Assembly (NCBI GenBank): GCA_025890175.1
Contig: JANPYM010000001.1
Location: 4,339-54,545, forward strand
Direction of reading: 5' to 3'
Source of the DNA: Ciborinia camelliae
Lineage: Eukaryota > Ascomycota > Leotiomycetes > Helotiales > Sclerotiniaceae
DNA: 50,207 nt
Shown: positions 34,955-47,468 of the stretch, one piece after another
How positions within the stretch are numbered: the stretch's first letter is position 1
Layout: the number at the start of each line of letters is the position of its first letter
Translations under genes and position numbers: made by a program
The notes under the pieces: generated by a model
Database searches by the model: none
Seen by the model: only the letters and a program-made list of their open reading frames with translations
What the model was told of the DNA's origin: nothing

Positions 34955-37900
34955 ACTAAGCAATACTAGAAACCTTGTGAATATGTATTGATGGAGATTG
35001 AGAACTGATGAAGTATCGAAGATTGAAAGATTTTTTGGTGCGAAAAAATGATAATTCTGAAACCTTTCAGTATGGAGAAGCTCCCCAGAAGCTGAATGCC
35101 GATTGCTCAAATGGTTAGCAAGAAGTAAAGATTTCCCGGGAGTCAAATATGAATAAACGTGCCGGAATTGCTGCAAGATAACGAAGCAAAACGAAGCTAT
35201 TGCGAAGATTCCCACTGTCGTCAAAAAGATTGCGATGATTGAAAGTTGAAGGAAAATAAAAGTTGGAGATGGAAAGATATGTAGAATTAAAGTGGAAGAT
35301 GGGATAGCGGGGTAACGGAAATATAGTTAATAAGATCATAGTATATTCACCCAATAGGTATTTCAGATATAATGAATGATCAGACTCAATACCACAGGTT
35401 TATCTTCACATTTAAAGTCTTCTTCCTGGACTTTCACAAAAAATACTACCCCTCTCCTCACTTGAACTGCCAAAATCACAAATATTGTTGTAGAAGTTAC
35501 CAGACTAAACAACGATTCTCAGCACTTTCCTTTCCACCACTCCGATAATCTGATCTCTGGATATAGTAAACAGATCTATGATTTCCTCTTCTCACTTTAA
35601 GAATGTAAGACATCATCCGTGAGACATCAAAACTGATACAATCCTTCACCGTGCTGTATTTTCGGACATATGTTCGATCTGGTCCTTGAAAGCCCGAAAA
35701 GGGTTGGGGATTCCTTCGGAATTTCTTGAATACCTACAAGTCAATTGCCGGAGGTGCCGAATTGCCCTTATCCATTCCTTGGGGTACTTAGGACATGCCA
35801 ATGATCCCATCACTTAATCATTCTTATACCTTCCACGTATTCGGCAACCAGAACGCAGCGAAAGCACCAACTATTCATCTCCCCCGAACTAGAGAAGCCA
35901 GAAAAGTTGAAGTCAGCATTTTGAGTTTCAACTATCAAGGCACATAATACGCATGGCAGGAAACCAGTAAATGATGACCATGATGACGAACGGATGACTA
36001 GTTACAAAGGTGCATGAAAATACCAAACAGATCGAGTATTTTCTGTCCTCACTCTGTAAGTCTGCAAAATGATCCCCAAAAGGTAATCGTACTCAACAAT
36101 ATTCCCCTGCTCTCCATTTTGTTTATACCATTCCCACAATCTCAACCCTCGATATACTAAACGGATCGATCGACTAATTACTCATTCTAACCCGAAAAGG
36201 GGAGTCACAAAATAATATAATACCACGCAAGGAGCAGACGGTATGTATACAATCTATCATCATCCTCATCTTCCTCCCGCTATTCAAACAACCTACTCCC
36301 TTAAATTCTCAACATACCAAATGCATTATCTAGTATCTATCTCCTCCCCACAACTCTAATAGCGATCTAATTTAATTATTGCTGAGAGGCATCAAACAAT
36401 ACTACCATTCCATTGTTCTCCCCTCCATACTTCGTATAATCAAACAATATCATTTCTGGCATTAGGTTTTCAAACACAAAACTAGAAGCAGTTACACTCA
36501 TCTCATCTGATAGTGTCCGCAAATAAATCCATCCGATGTCCTTGACACTATCAACCATCCCACTGGGTCTGTAATCATATCATCTAGGAGCTCACAGCCA
36601 GCATCAGAGGAAGGATTCTAGACTAAAGAAGTATTACTATTCCTAGCAACATTTTCCCGGGGCTACCAAGACCACAACTATATTGGGTATACATAAATAC
36701 GTACGTACATACATAGTAAGTACCCGCAGCAGATAAATCTAGACAAAAGAGAGTAACATCTACCCATCTTTCATCTTTAATCCTCCTTCTACTCCAGTAT
36801 GCCGACTAGACTAAAGCTTTTCCGTCTCGATATTATCAACCCATCCACGTACCTTTCCTTGTTCATTTTACTCACTCCATCCACAAACATAATCTAAAAA
36901 AAACCCCGAATATCAAGCCAGCGACAATCACTGTGACACATTTATCCAGCCAGCAGCAGCACCTAATACTCCTCTCCGCCTCAAAAATAAGTCTCCCTCT
37001 TATCCAAAAGAGGAAAGTTCCCCAAGCTACCCCGAACACACCAAACCAAAAATGCTTACAGATATATATCACAAAATCTAATCTCCACGCGATCCTTCCC
37101 ACTCACAGACTTAAATGATGGCATAGAACGGATTCTCGATATAACATCATATCACCACGCCTCAATATCTCCTCACATCATTTCAATGATCTCATCTCCC
37201 CAAATCCGTCCTCCACAGTAGTACTATTGAAAATGAAGAAATTGGAGATATTGGAGATATTCGTCAACCATATCCACATCCAAATCAAAACCTACTCGTA
37301 GTTTCACCAGATTCTCCAGTTTCGACACTGTATTCTGGTAGTCTCCACCCTTCCTTCCCCTGATCTCAAAGAATACGAATCACCAACAAATAAATATATA
37401 CTTAGCCTCCCTAACACTCCCCTCATTTCCATTTTCAATTTCAAAGAACCCCACCCTCCCTAGCCTCCCTAGCCTCCCCATCCCCCCTCCTCCAACTTCT
37501 ACCTTCCACACCAGCCCTCCTTACCAGCATTCCTCGCCATGGCTTGTCATGCCTTCCCTTCCCACGAACCCCACGAACCGTCCTTACCATCTCCCATCCT
37601 TTCATTCTCCCTTTCTCTCCACAACCCACAACCCACAATCCACCGTGATCACCAATGCAAATCTTTCCAATCTCAAATCTACTCCCCACTCTCCTCTCCG
37701 CTTTCCAATGACAGGAGAAATGTCCAGTCCCAATGAGTACCAACATCCAATACCAGTGAGTGCAATACCAATACCAGTACCAGTAGGTAGGTACCAGGAC
37801 CATTAACCGAAAACATCTGAGACACCCAAAAAGTCAACAGCCCAGAATCAACAAGTGACAAGTGACAAGCGACAAGCCGCTCCCCTCCCCCCCACTCCCT

Positions 37901-38993
37901 CCCATGCATCCCATCCATCCCATCCCGACACCCCTCCTGTCCCATCTGCTAAGCCACCCAAAAAATCACCCATACATATACACATTCACATATACATATA
38001 CCCCGCCGCTACCTCTACCTATCTATTCCCTCTCCCCCTCCCCTCTCCCCCCCCACAAAAGAACATGCCTTTCTTTCATANNNNNNNNNNAAAAGAACAT
38101 GCCTTTCTTTCATACTTTATTCCTTTTATGTACAGTAAGTAAGTATGCTTCTTTACTTATTTAACTGACTTCACCCTCTCCACCCTCTCCGCCCCAGCAC
38201 ATCCCAGCACACACACCACATGACACACCTCTCCCCAACACGCACAACACACAAACATCAAACAAAATAACATAAAACACCAAACATAAAGCATAAACCC
38301 AAGAAAGACATCAAGAAATCAAGATATAAGATTTTAGATTTTAGATAATGGATGCACGCATGCACAATGCATTCATGCATTTATGTAACCTCATTGTTAT
38401 TAATTAGAACAATGTATACTACTTCTCTCTCCCTCTCACTGCACCTCCAATCCCTTCTCCTTCCTCCAACATCTCTCCTTTAATCTCTCTCCTCTAATCC
38501 TCCACTCCACTCCACTCCTCTCCACTCCACTCCTCTCCACTCCACCAATCCATCCATCTGTCCAGTCGAGTCGAGTCGAAGTCACCCAGATACAACCAAT
38601 CCAGACTTTACAGTAGGTAGTAAGTAAACTTAAGAGTTATAAAAAAAGAAATTGAAAACGGCAGTACCGGTAAAACCCATTCACCACGCACGCTATGCAG
38701 AAATGAAGATTCTCTTAACTCCCCTTCCATCCTTCCATTTCCTCCCCCTAGCCATCCATCCATCCATCCATCCACCCCCTATCCACCATCCTCCCTATCC
38801 ATCCAACCTCGGAAGATATCCCCCCCCCAATCACCCCTACCATCAACCATCCATACCAGTCAAGTCAAGAAAATAAGGTACAAGGAGTATCCGACTATAA
38901 AAAAGATCCTCCATTGAAGCACTAGACATTAAAAAAGCCTTAATTCTCATTTCACATCTCATCTCTTCACAATCCATATTTAACATCCTCACT
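34955..38993. other. 4-kb gene-free stretch, pyrimidine-rich at its right half
   Basis: Between the paralog 3 start and the formin stop. No frame longer than about 120 codons shows family features. The plus strand is strikingly C/T-rich with CA and CCAT runs from about 36900 to 38850 (for example CCTCCCTAGCCTCC at 37455 and CCATCCATCCATCCATCC at 38752). It contains the second assembly gap. It may hold long UTRs or non-coding transcripts, which I cannot show. Confidence 0.55.
38057..38114 (+). repeat. 24-bp duplicate flanking the second N gap
   Basis: AAAAGAACATGCCTTTCTTT followed by CATA occurs at 38057-38080 and again at 38091-38114, separated by ten Ns (38081-38090). This is the same signature as the first gap: overlapping contig ends joined without merging. 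Confidence 0.95.
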
Positions 38994-41900
38994 TTAATCA
39001 TCCAACTCAATGGGTTTCTGTGGTGATCCCTCCGCTTCAGAACCCTCAGGCGGACTGACAATCATCGTGGGAGTAAGTATCCTTTCACCATCTTCCGATA
39101 ACGGTGTACTTGGTACCAGGATCGTGGTCTCTTTTGTATTTGGTTCCTCCGTAATGGTTTCTTCTTCTGCACCGGGTATCGCATCTTCAGATGTACTCGT
39201 AGCCTTTTGTCTACGTCTTCTTCGTTCATTTCTTTCCTCCTCTGCATTGGTTCTTCGTCTTGATCTTCTCGCACTATCTCTTCTACTAGTATCTCCATCC
39301 GCTTCATCAGCACCATCTGCCCCTCGCATACCTTGTAATAATTGTGCTGCTCTATCAGCGACATCATCGGTCTCATTTTCAACCTCCTTTGGTGGTGGTA
39401 AATCGGGACTTAACAATCCTTCTGTAGTGACTGATTCAGGAATCTTAAGACCCAGTTCAGCTTCTGGTATTTCATCTGGGTCAGGAATTTTCTGTCCAGA
39501 TGCAACTCGGACTTGATGACGATTTTGTAATCGTGCTCTCCGTCTTCGATCCCTCTGATCGCGAGCTTGTGGTGCAGCAGCTCGCAATTTCTCAAGTAAT
39601 GAATCCATAGCACCTGTGGAACTTGGGGAAGGAGGTCCGGCAGATGCTGTAGCACCAACGTTTATCATCTGGGCGCGCTTCCGTTTCATCGACTCCTCGT
39701 TCCGCTTGCGTGTGGCCTCCAGTAAAATATTCTTTTCTTTCGACTTCTTCCACTCGTTTACAAAAATAGCAAGCTTAGCGAAGAATTCTCTTCTTGCATT
39801 CTCGTCAGAAGCATCTTCACCATAGAAGACCATGATATCATCATAAGTGCGAATCATCTCTTCCAAAAACAGTTGCATCTGCTCAGCCTTCCTTCGCGCA
39901 TCCTTCATTGATCGTTGAACCACCTGACTAACACGGTCCTGTGGGTGGAATTTCTTTGGGTCGCTGAGATTACCCGAGTCAAGTGACATCTGAACGTTCT
40001 TGATGTTGTCAATATATCGTTTGGCGTCTTGCTGTAGTTGCTCAACATTCAACTTTTGTGCTGTAATAACGCCACCAATATCATCAGTGAAACCTTCCCA
40101 TTCTGGATATTGTGTTCGGACAATACGTTCGACAAGATCAGCAAATGTTGATTCATTCTTGTCATCCTTGACCATTCCTAATCGTGCCAAGGAGCTCAAT
40201 TTGAAACCGCTCGCTTGTTTGTTGGAATCATTCATATAGTTACCAATGTCAAGAATCAAACCCAGTACATTCATTAAGGAAACCGAGTCTCTCAATGACT
40301 CGGATACGGCCACAACCTGTTTGAGCTTCTCGGAAATCTCATCATATTCTTGCTCGAAAGTGCGAGTAAGCGCAAGTGCCCTAATTCTAGACTTCCAATA
40401 ATGACGCAATTCGAAGGCTGTTTGCAGATAAATTTGATCTTCGCGAGTCAATTCGTTCGGATCTGATTCTCGTTCCTCCTTGTTCGCATCGGGTACCGTC
40501 CAGTCCTTACTATATGGTGCCATAACCTTGGCCGCATTTTCGGGGATGTTGCACATGTCATCTCTGATTAAAAAGTCCATCACTACAGGATTGTCTAAGA
40601 CGTCCTTGTCGCAATGAATAATCATTTGGGCAATTTTATCGGGAGAATATGTGGAGAACTTGGCAAGCGAAATTTCTATAGTATGTTAGCTTCAGAGCGA
40701 AATCGGTGAAAATTACATGAAACTTACGGAATGTCCTCATCAGATCACTTGAGATGATCTGTTTCTTGTCCGACTTGGCTTTGCTGCTCTTTCCAATTTG
40801 CTTGATTTCCTTTGCCAAGAACAACTTTTCAACTTCATCAAGAACACCCTTACGAGTAAGCTCGGCATATTTCGCTTCCTTCTCCTCTGCTGTAGGTGCA
40901 TGAGCAGCCCAATGTGTTGTCATAGGAGTATCGACCTTCTCCCAATGAATAACCTTGAGCTTCTTCTTTGATCTTGCAACACCCATACCAAGTGTTGGTG
41001 CAGCATTGTATGATGGTTGTGATAAGAAGTGCCCACTCATCATACCAGGCATACCAGGTGGAGGTGGCGGTGGGGGAGGCATTCCTTTCATACCAGGCAT
41101 ACCAGGGGGAGGTGGTGGTGGAGGGCCACCAAATCCAGGCATACCGGGCGGAGGAGGTGGTGGAGGGCCACCAAATCCAGGCATACCAGGGGGAGGAGGA
41201 GGAGGCGGAGGAGGTGGAGGGCCACCAAATCCAGGGGCGCCAGGTGATTTCATTCCTGGTGGAGGGGGAGGAGGAGGTGGAGGAGGTCCATTGAACCCAG
41301 GAGGTCCTTGGCCAGGCATAGGTGGGGGAGGAGGCGGTGGAGGTGGAGGGCCATTGAAACCTGTGACTTTTGGTGGTCCGTCGGCCTTTGAAGAATTATC
41401 ATCACCGGGGGTTTTTGGCGAGTCGGACTCGAGACTTGGGTGTGAAGGTCCGGTTGTAATTCCATCATCCTCTTCGTCATCACTAGCATCGTAACGCTTG
41501 ACTTTGGAACTCATCTCGTCTAAGTATCCCTTGGGCTGTTTTGGTCTTCTTAGCTTGACAACACGAGGCTTTTCATAAACCATGTCCTCTCCATCCTCCA
41601 TATCAGAACCTTCCGAGAAATCTTCCGCGCCAACTGGTTTTCTGGGTATCTTCGTTGTTCTCGTTACGTTTCCAAGAATACTGTTAGCGTAATCTCCGGG
41701 TGGAACTCCATATGCACCGCCGCCTGGCCCACGATCTACACCATCCATCTCTTCACGAAGTGCTCTCAGGCGATCAGAAGGACCAGCTGCATCTCCCCAT
41801 ACTCTACCTTCAAGCTTATATTGGGTCTTCTGTCGTTCAATTTGCATCTCAAGACGATCCATGAGTTTCTCACGATCCAGGATACCCTTCATGTGTGAAG

Positions 41901-44412
41901 GATCTGTCTCACCCAATCCAGCTCCCTTTGAAGCACTAGACGCTGCGATATCCTGTGCATCACGGAGCATGAGGTACAATTCTCTCGTCTCAAGCTCATT
42001 CCGTTGGGCTTCCTTGGCACGAACAGTTTGAAGGTTTTCCATCTCACTCTTTAGTGCATCAATTTGTCTCCGCTGGACCTCGATGATTTGTGCTTGTTCG
42101 TCTAATTGCTTTTGCAATTTCCCTACAAGTCCATCCGCACCAAGCTCGATTCTAGCACTCATTTCATCCCTTTCAGCCATCGCCGAATCGGCAATTTGGC
42201 GGGCTTCGAGCGCTTCATCGAGTGCTTGTCGTGCTTCGGAATCTGTATGCAATTTATCCAAAAGACTCTGTACCGTGAAATTAAGACTTTGCTTCAAGTC
42301 CATGTCAGGAAGTCTCCTATCCATAGCGACATAACTAAGCATAGAATCCACCAGTTGAAACATTCGTAATCGTTCCTCGCTATCGCTGTCTCTGATCAGT
42401 AGAAGATGCTGCATTGCTGAAACGAAGTAATCTTGAGTCCTACTGCCTTGAACCTTTTGCATAATGGCATCCACAATTTGACCCGGGTCAGTGAGATCTT
42501 TGATATCCCCTTCAATGTTATCCTTTATGCTACTATTCTCACGCTCGAGAAGATCCTCGTAATCAATCGCTTCATTCGTACGAAATCTTTCGATTTGCTT
42601 ATCGAGAACATCGTATTGAAAGCCTTCCATCTTCGTCAGAATCCGCTTGATACCGCATGCTGTAAATTGAGCTCGAATATGAACACGGAGCTGCAAGTCC
42701 CTCTCGGGTGCATCAACGATCATGTTGATCAAGAACATAGTCGTCAGAGCATATTCCATGAGCAAGTTCTCCATGCCTGCGCCGCCACTCCTAACCTCCT
42801 CACTGGCCCCCACAAGACTTCCCATCTTTCCTCTCCCATCAACAGTAACTTCAACAACACGCATCCATGCATCGAATCGTCCATTTTCACCCTGTTGATT
42901 TTTCACATAGTCCATAGCCTGGATGACCTTCAAGTGTCCCTGTCCATCTGCCCAATGACACAAGAAAGTCAAGACTTCACTAGCAACCCTTCTCGTTGGT
43001 ATCCTGGGCGATACCAGGGAGGTAGCCAACGCCACAATGACTTGTTGATGTTGCAAAGCATCGTCGGCGCCGAATTTGTTGTTCATCAGAGCCTTCAAAC
43101 ACTTGCAAATATCATATTCTCTATCCAAATCCTTGTCACTAATCGATCCCTCTGGTCCAGTCGGTCCCTGGGCTTGTCGCCGGTTGATTTTTCCAAGTAC
43201 ATTAGTGAGAGCAACTTGACCCTGACATTCCACGAAAGTTTTTACCCAGCCGATTGGTTGCGTTCGGAGACTGACCGCGAGACTTTGTAATTGCTTTGCG
43301 GAAATGCTATTATCCATGACCTTCCTCACAAACCATTCCGGAGTTCCTTCTTCCTCGGCATTGAGGAGCATTTCCATAGCAGAACCATATTGACCCGTTT
43401 GCCTGGCATTTGTTCGTCTCTTCTGTTCGCCTTGCCATTCCGTCAAACGATCTTGGTGTACTAAAGTCCATTTTTTCGCTGGTGTATATGCCATCATTTG
43501 CCGACGCGCCTGATCTGGTAAATTGTGCCATCCTCGTTTCTGCATCAAGGCCAAAAATTGCTCTTCAATAACTCTATCGTCATTGGGTTTGTTGAGCTTA
43601 AATCCATCCGGCGAGGCGACTGGGGAACCATATCCTGTACCACTCAGATGTTGGGGTAATTTTGTCAGACGCAGGGGCTCTCTTCCAGCCGCTGGTTGAT
43701 ATGATGGTGATAACGAACTATTGGAATAGGAACCTGGTAAAGCCGTTTTCGATGAGCTACCTGATGAGAGAACGCTAGATCTTTCGGTCATCGAGTCTAT
43801 GCTTTGCTGATCGAAGGATACGCGACCCCCAAAATTCGAAGATTGGTTTGTAGAATAAGAATCGTATCTTGAATTGTGGCTTCCATTTGCTGTGCTCGCG
43901 ATACTGGTCCTATTGGCACCCCAGTGTTGTAGTTGAGTTGTCCGATTTCCCGTTGATGCCATCGTTACATTTCCCACCGGTGGAGGACGTGGACCCGACG
44001 GATGTGAACTGCCATTAGTAGATGCTGTATCAGCGGCGGGGTATTGATGAAAATCCATTCCATTCATATTCAAATGATGGGGAAGTGGCTCTCTTCTCAA
44101 TGGGATTTGATCACTCCTGGGTAGATAATCCACTGGTATTGGTGATCTGCCATCTGCCATTACACTATCATATGGAATTGAAGTAATAACACCAGCCATT
44201 GTATTGATTCCCGTCAAGTCCGCACCCGGTGAGCCCGGGATGTCTTCCGAGGCAACAGAGGACATTCTTGCATGTCTTGAGGATTGCGACCCAGACCCAC
44301 GAGAACTTGGCGGGTCATTGTTTCCTGCAGAAGAAAGTTGTCGCCCTTCATCACTAGCATTCCTCTTATCCTTCTTACTCCTCGAAAAGAATGATTTGCC
44401 AGCTGACGACAT
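38994..44412 (-). CDS. sepA: Formin (SepA/Bni1 type), actin nucleator
   Basis: Exons 44412..40728 and 40675..38994, 52-nt intron (GTAAGT...TATAG), 1,788 aa, full length for fungal diaphanous-type formins. Order: disordered Ser-rich N-terminus (1-265); GTPase-binding/FH3 region (about 270-700, starting VIEEQFLALMQKRGWHNLPD); coiled coil (about 765-820, LQKQLDEQAQIIEVQRRQID); FH1 with six poly-proline runs separated by G-F-N/G-G and M-P-G (about 1014-1126); FH2 (about 1150-1540, from KLKVIHWEKVD); and a DAD-like autoinhibitory motif (1585-1612, MDSLLEKLRAAAP then a basic RRRRAR), followed by an acidic tail. It nucleates and elongates unbranched actin filaments at hyphal tips and septa with profilin-actin, and is released by Rho GTPases. 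The symbol is by analogy with Aspergillus SepA. No sign of damage. Confidence 0.95.
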
Positions 44413-46661
44413 GATGAGGAAGTTTCCTAATCCAACAATTTGATTGTCGTTGTTCGCGGAGTCTTCGGTCCCGACGCCCAGTTATATCTGTGGTACACCT
44501 GCCCTCGGGAGTTTTGTTGTAATCATGAATGTCTCAAGATATTGTGAAAATTCACATCATGGTCTTTGCCAATTATTTGAAAGCCGTCCAATATTAGTAT
44601 TATCCTAGCAGATTCCAAAGTCGAACTACTAAACAGAGACGAGATGGTTAGCAATGATTTGTACTTGACTCTGCGACACCTATACGATCACCTCCACCAT
44701 CTTATGCATTAGGAGAAGGAGAGGGAGATGGAGAGGGAGCTTGGTGATACCGAGATGGTCAAGATTGGACAGCGGTACTTACTGGTGACTGGAATATGGG
44801 TTTCTTCAGAACCACTTTCGAAGTCAAAGAGAAACTCAATCTATGGATCCTTCCGAGTAGTAGTAGTCGTCGTAGTAGTCGTAGTATCGAGGTGAATAGA
44901 GAATCTGGAGAAACCGACAACAGCCCACCCTTCAGACACAAAAGTCTATTTGCCCCTGGTCAATTCTTAGAATTCGGATGGAAAGGCTGAAACTGATTCC
45001 CTCCCTCGGATTGATGTGAGCACATCAAACACAAACCCTTTGCGATTGACCCACAGACTACCGTATGTATGGATGCCAATAGAAGCCAATATTTCAAGAA
45101 AAAGAATCCTGTGCGATTCAGCAGTGGAGTGGAGCGGAGCGCTTGTAATGGGGGAAATCGGAATGGATGGGGGGTATCAACAACAATAGGTTTGCAAAAG
45201 AAAGAAGGGAGAAAGGAAAAGCAAATGATGCCAAAAGGGAATGAGGGGAAAGGGAAGCAAACGAGTGTTGTGTTGAGTTGAGTACAGTATGTTTTTAAAT
45301 TATTAGACCAAATTAAGGTATGGTATAGAATTGGTAAGGAATTGGTATGGTATGGTAAGGTATTGATTGATTGAATGGACAAGAAAAGGTTAATAAGAAA
45401 AGTTGAAAGAGGTTTGATTTGATTTGATTCGATCGATTGATTGATTGACTGATTGATTGTATGTAGGTAAATATGTATGTACTAAAAAAAAACCCCCCTT
45501 AACTTAAAACAAAAGAGAGTCTTGAGGGTGTATACGGGTAAGAAAGGGTAGGTGGTTTATTAGTTATGATGGTTGAACGGTTGGACGGTTGGACAGTTGG
45601 ACAGTTGGACAGATGCAATAGACTTCAAAAGACTCAACGCTTTTTATTATTAATACTCTGATTTGGACCTCTGATGGGTTTCTTGTATCTTTTTTCGAGG
45701 TGGTGGGTGGGTTGGGATAGGTTGGGTTGTGATGAGAATGGATATCGGAATATCGGCATATCGGGATGTCGGAGTTTAAATCATGGCTCTATCGATTGGT
45801 ACCCAATTATTTATAGTACTTCAATCCTAGGTAGGTAAGGTAAGGTAAGGTACAAAAAGGATATGCGATAACGATAGTGCACCTGTCAGTACCTAGGTAC
45901 GTACCTACTATCTGTTTAATACCTATCCATCTACTAGTATCTCCCTAGGAGGTATTTATTTACCTAACAAGACTCTAATAATAATAATCAAGAGCCTCCA
46001 GCTTTTATTCATTCTAACCTTTGAGCAAATGAAAGGATGAGAACAAGCTGAACTCCATATGGCCACTAGGACACGATCACTTTGTGCTAATAATAGTATC
46101 AATAGTCACTATCCATCCATTTATCTTTCATGTATTGTTTTCCAGCCAAAGAAGCTGACTTATCACTACCAACCTAGTAGCTACCATCAAATGTTCAAAC
46201 CAACCACTTGTAGCCTGTCACCTAACCGCCGGATCTACCCTCCCCCTAAAGGAGAATACCCGGATTCCTGTCCATACCACACGCACATACATACTTCTTT
46301 CTCCGTTCACTAACTTCCGAGCTTCACTTAAGCTTACACTTTTAACCCGTTTATTGTGGATGATTTATGTCCACCGGTTGACCCTTCCCGGAACTTACTT
46401 CCACTTCCTTCAAATCCGGTAGGGATTAGTACGTACCCTTCCTTGCGTAACCATCTTCCAAGTTCCAACCTCACCAATTTCAATTCCGCATTCGCATCCA
46501 ATACTACCCAACCTTGGTACCGAAACTCACAGTGATCCGTCCATCGTATGACGAACGCGTGGCGACCTCGTGCAGCCCTAAACGGGGGAGCAGTTCCGTA
46601 TATACCCCATCCTGCCCCTAATGCTGCTGGAAACGAAGATACTTCAACTACAACTTCCAAT
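44413..46661. other. Formin upstream region, no gene supported
   Basis: 2.2 kb of low-complexity DNA. It contains GATT and GGTAAGG-type runs (about 45310-45460), an 8-bp tandem repeat (45571-45610), ACCTAGGTACGTACCTAC at about 45890, and a plus-strand frame at 46059-46313 without family features. It probably contains a long formin leader and promoter. Confidence 0.5.
45571..45610 (+). repeat. 8-bp tandem repeat, five units
   Basis: GGTTGAAC, GGTTGGAC, GGTTGGAC, AGTTGGAC, AGTTGGAC in direct succession. Confidence 0.9.
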
Positions 46662-47224
46662 ATGGGTTCTACATGGTCACTGCTAAAGGTCATCTCATTC
46701 ATTCATTCACTCATCCATTCATGAATTACATTGTCTAGGGATTCTTCCCTACTAACCCGCCTGGTGAGCTAACATTATTTTCGCAGACGCTGATAGTACC
46801 GGCCATCATTTCACTTATCCTCTATCTCCTGATATCATTCGTCATTGTCCCCGTATGGAAACGGTATCGAGCTCGTGCTGGTCAATACCTACCACTGGAC
46901 ACGATTTCTACACGAACCACATCTCTACGACAACGAGCACAATCTGCCGTGGTGAAATTCATATTTCCAAGTTCATGGAGAGCGGATTTCAATCGAAACC
47001 GTGTAAGCGCACAGGATAGTATCGATTTTGACGATGAGGATGGCGAGGAACTCTTTAATGTGGATGATAATCGACGAGAAGCATTATCGCTTGATGCACG
47101 ACGAGGCAGAGATGACGATGGCAGAAGATTGAGTCGAGATTTAGAAGAAGGATTTAAGGATGACAGCAGTGATGAAGATGAGGGAGCGGATAGACGTCTA
47201 AGTGGAACAATCTCCCGAGGATAG
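46662..47224 (+). CDS. Small single-pass membrane protein, fungal conserved hypothetical
   Basis: Exons 46662..46688 (nine codons, MGSTWSLLK) and 46787..47224, 154 aa. The intron acceptor is TTCGCAG with CTAAC-like branch sites; the donor GTCATC is weak. One TM helix (about residues 10-32, TLIVPAIISLILYLLISFVI) is followed by VPVWKRYRARAGQYLPLDT, a conserved-looking juxtamembrane part (PSSWRADFNRNRVSAQDS) and an acidic, charged tail (DFDDEDGEELF..., DDSSDEDEG). I recall similar short fungal proteins without assigned function, with the basic side after the helix facing the cytosol. An in-frame ATG at about 46549 could extend the N-terminus by some 38 residues, but these look like leader sequence. 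The gene converges on the RING-like gene, 244 bp away. Confidence 0.7.
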
Positions 47225-47468
47225 AAGTATGGAAGATGGTTTGAGGAGCATCTATTGCTCTAGAATTAATTTCTATTCTATTGATCGATATTTGATATGT
47301 CGAACTCTAGAGATTCTCGCAGCGCGAATACCGAATACCTTTCAACCAACCAAGAGAATATCCACCAGTGCTTGCCCATGATCAAACGATTGACCCGAGG
47401 TATATATCACATTTATCGCACATCTCCATCTGTAGATGTCATATCCGATTGCAGTATTCAGTATTCAA

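Noticed and set aside
34955..35354. N-terminal extension of paralog 3 (hydrophobic frame from 35224)
   Set aside because: The other tandem copies start at the equivalent M-A-I; the extension has no counterpart and reads leader/promoter sequence.
40955..41494. Gly-rich plus-strand frame (poly-glycine)
   Set aside because: Antisense translation of the FH1 proline codons.
42433..43290. 285-codon plus-strand frame
   Set aside because: Antisense to the FH3 region of the formin; residue composition and lack of motifs mark it as a shadow.
46334..46702. 122-codon minus-strand frame overlapping the first exon of the small membrane protein gene
   Set aside because: No family features, and it overlaps antisense to a better supported start and splice site (MGSTWSLLK).
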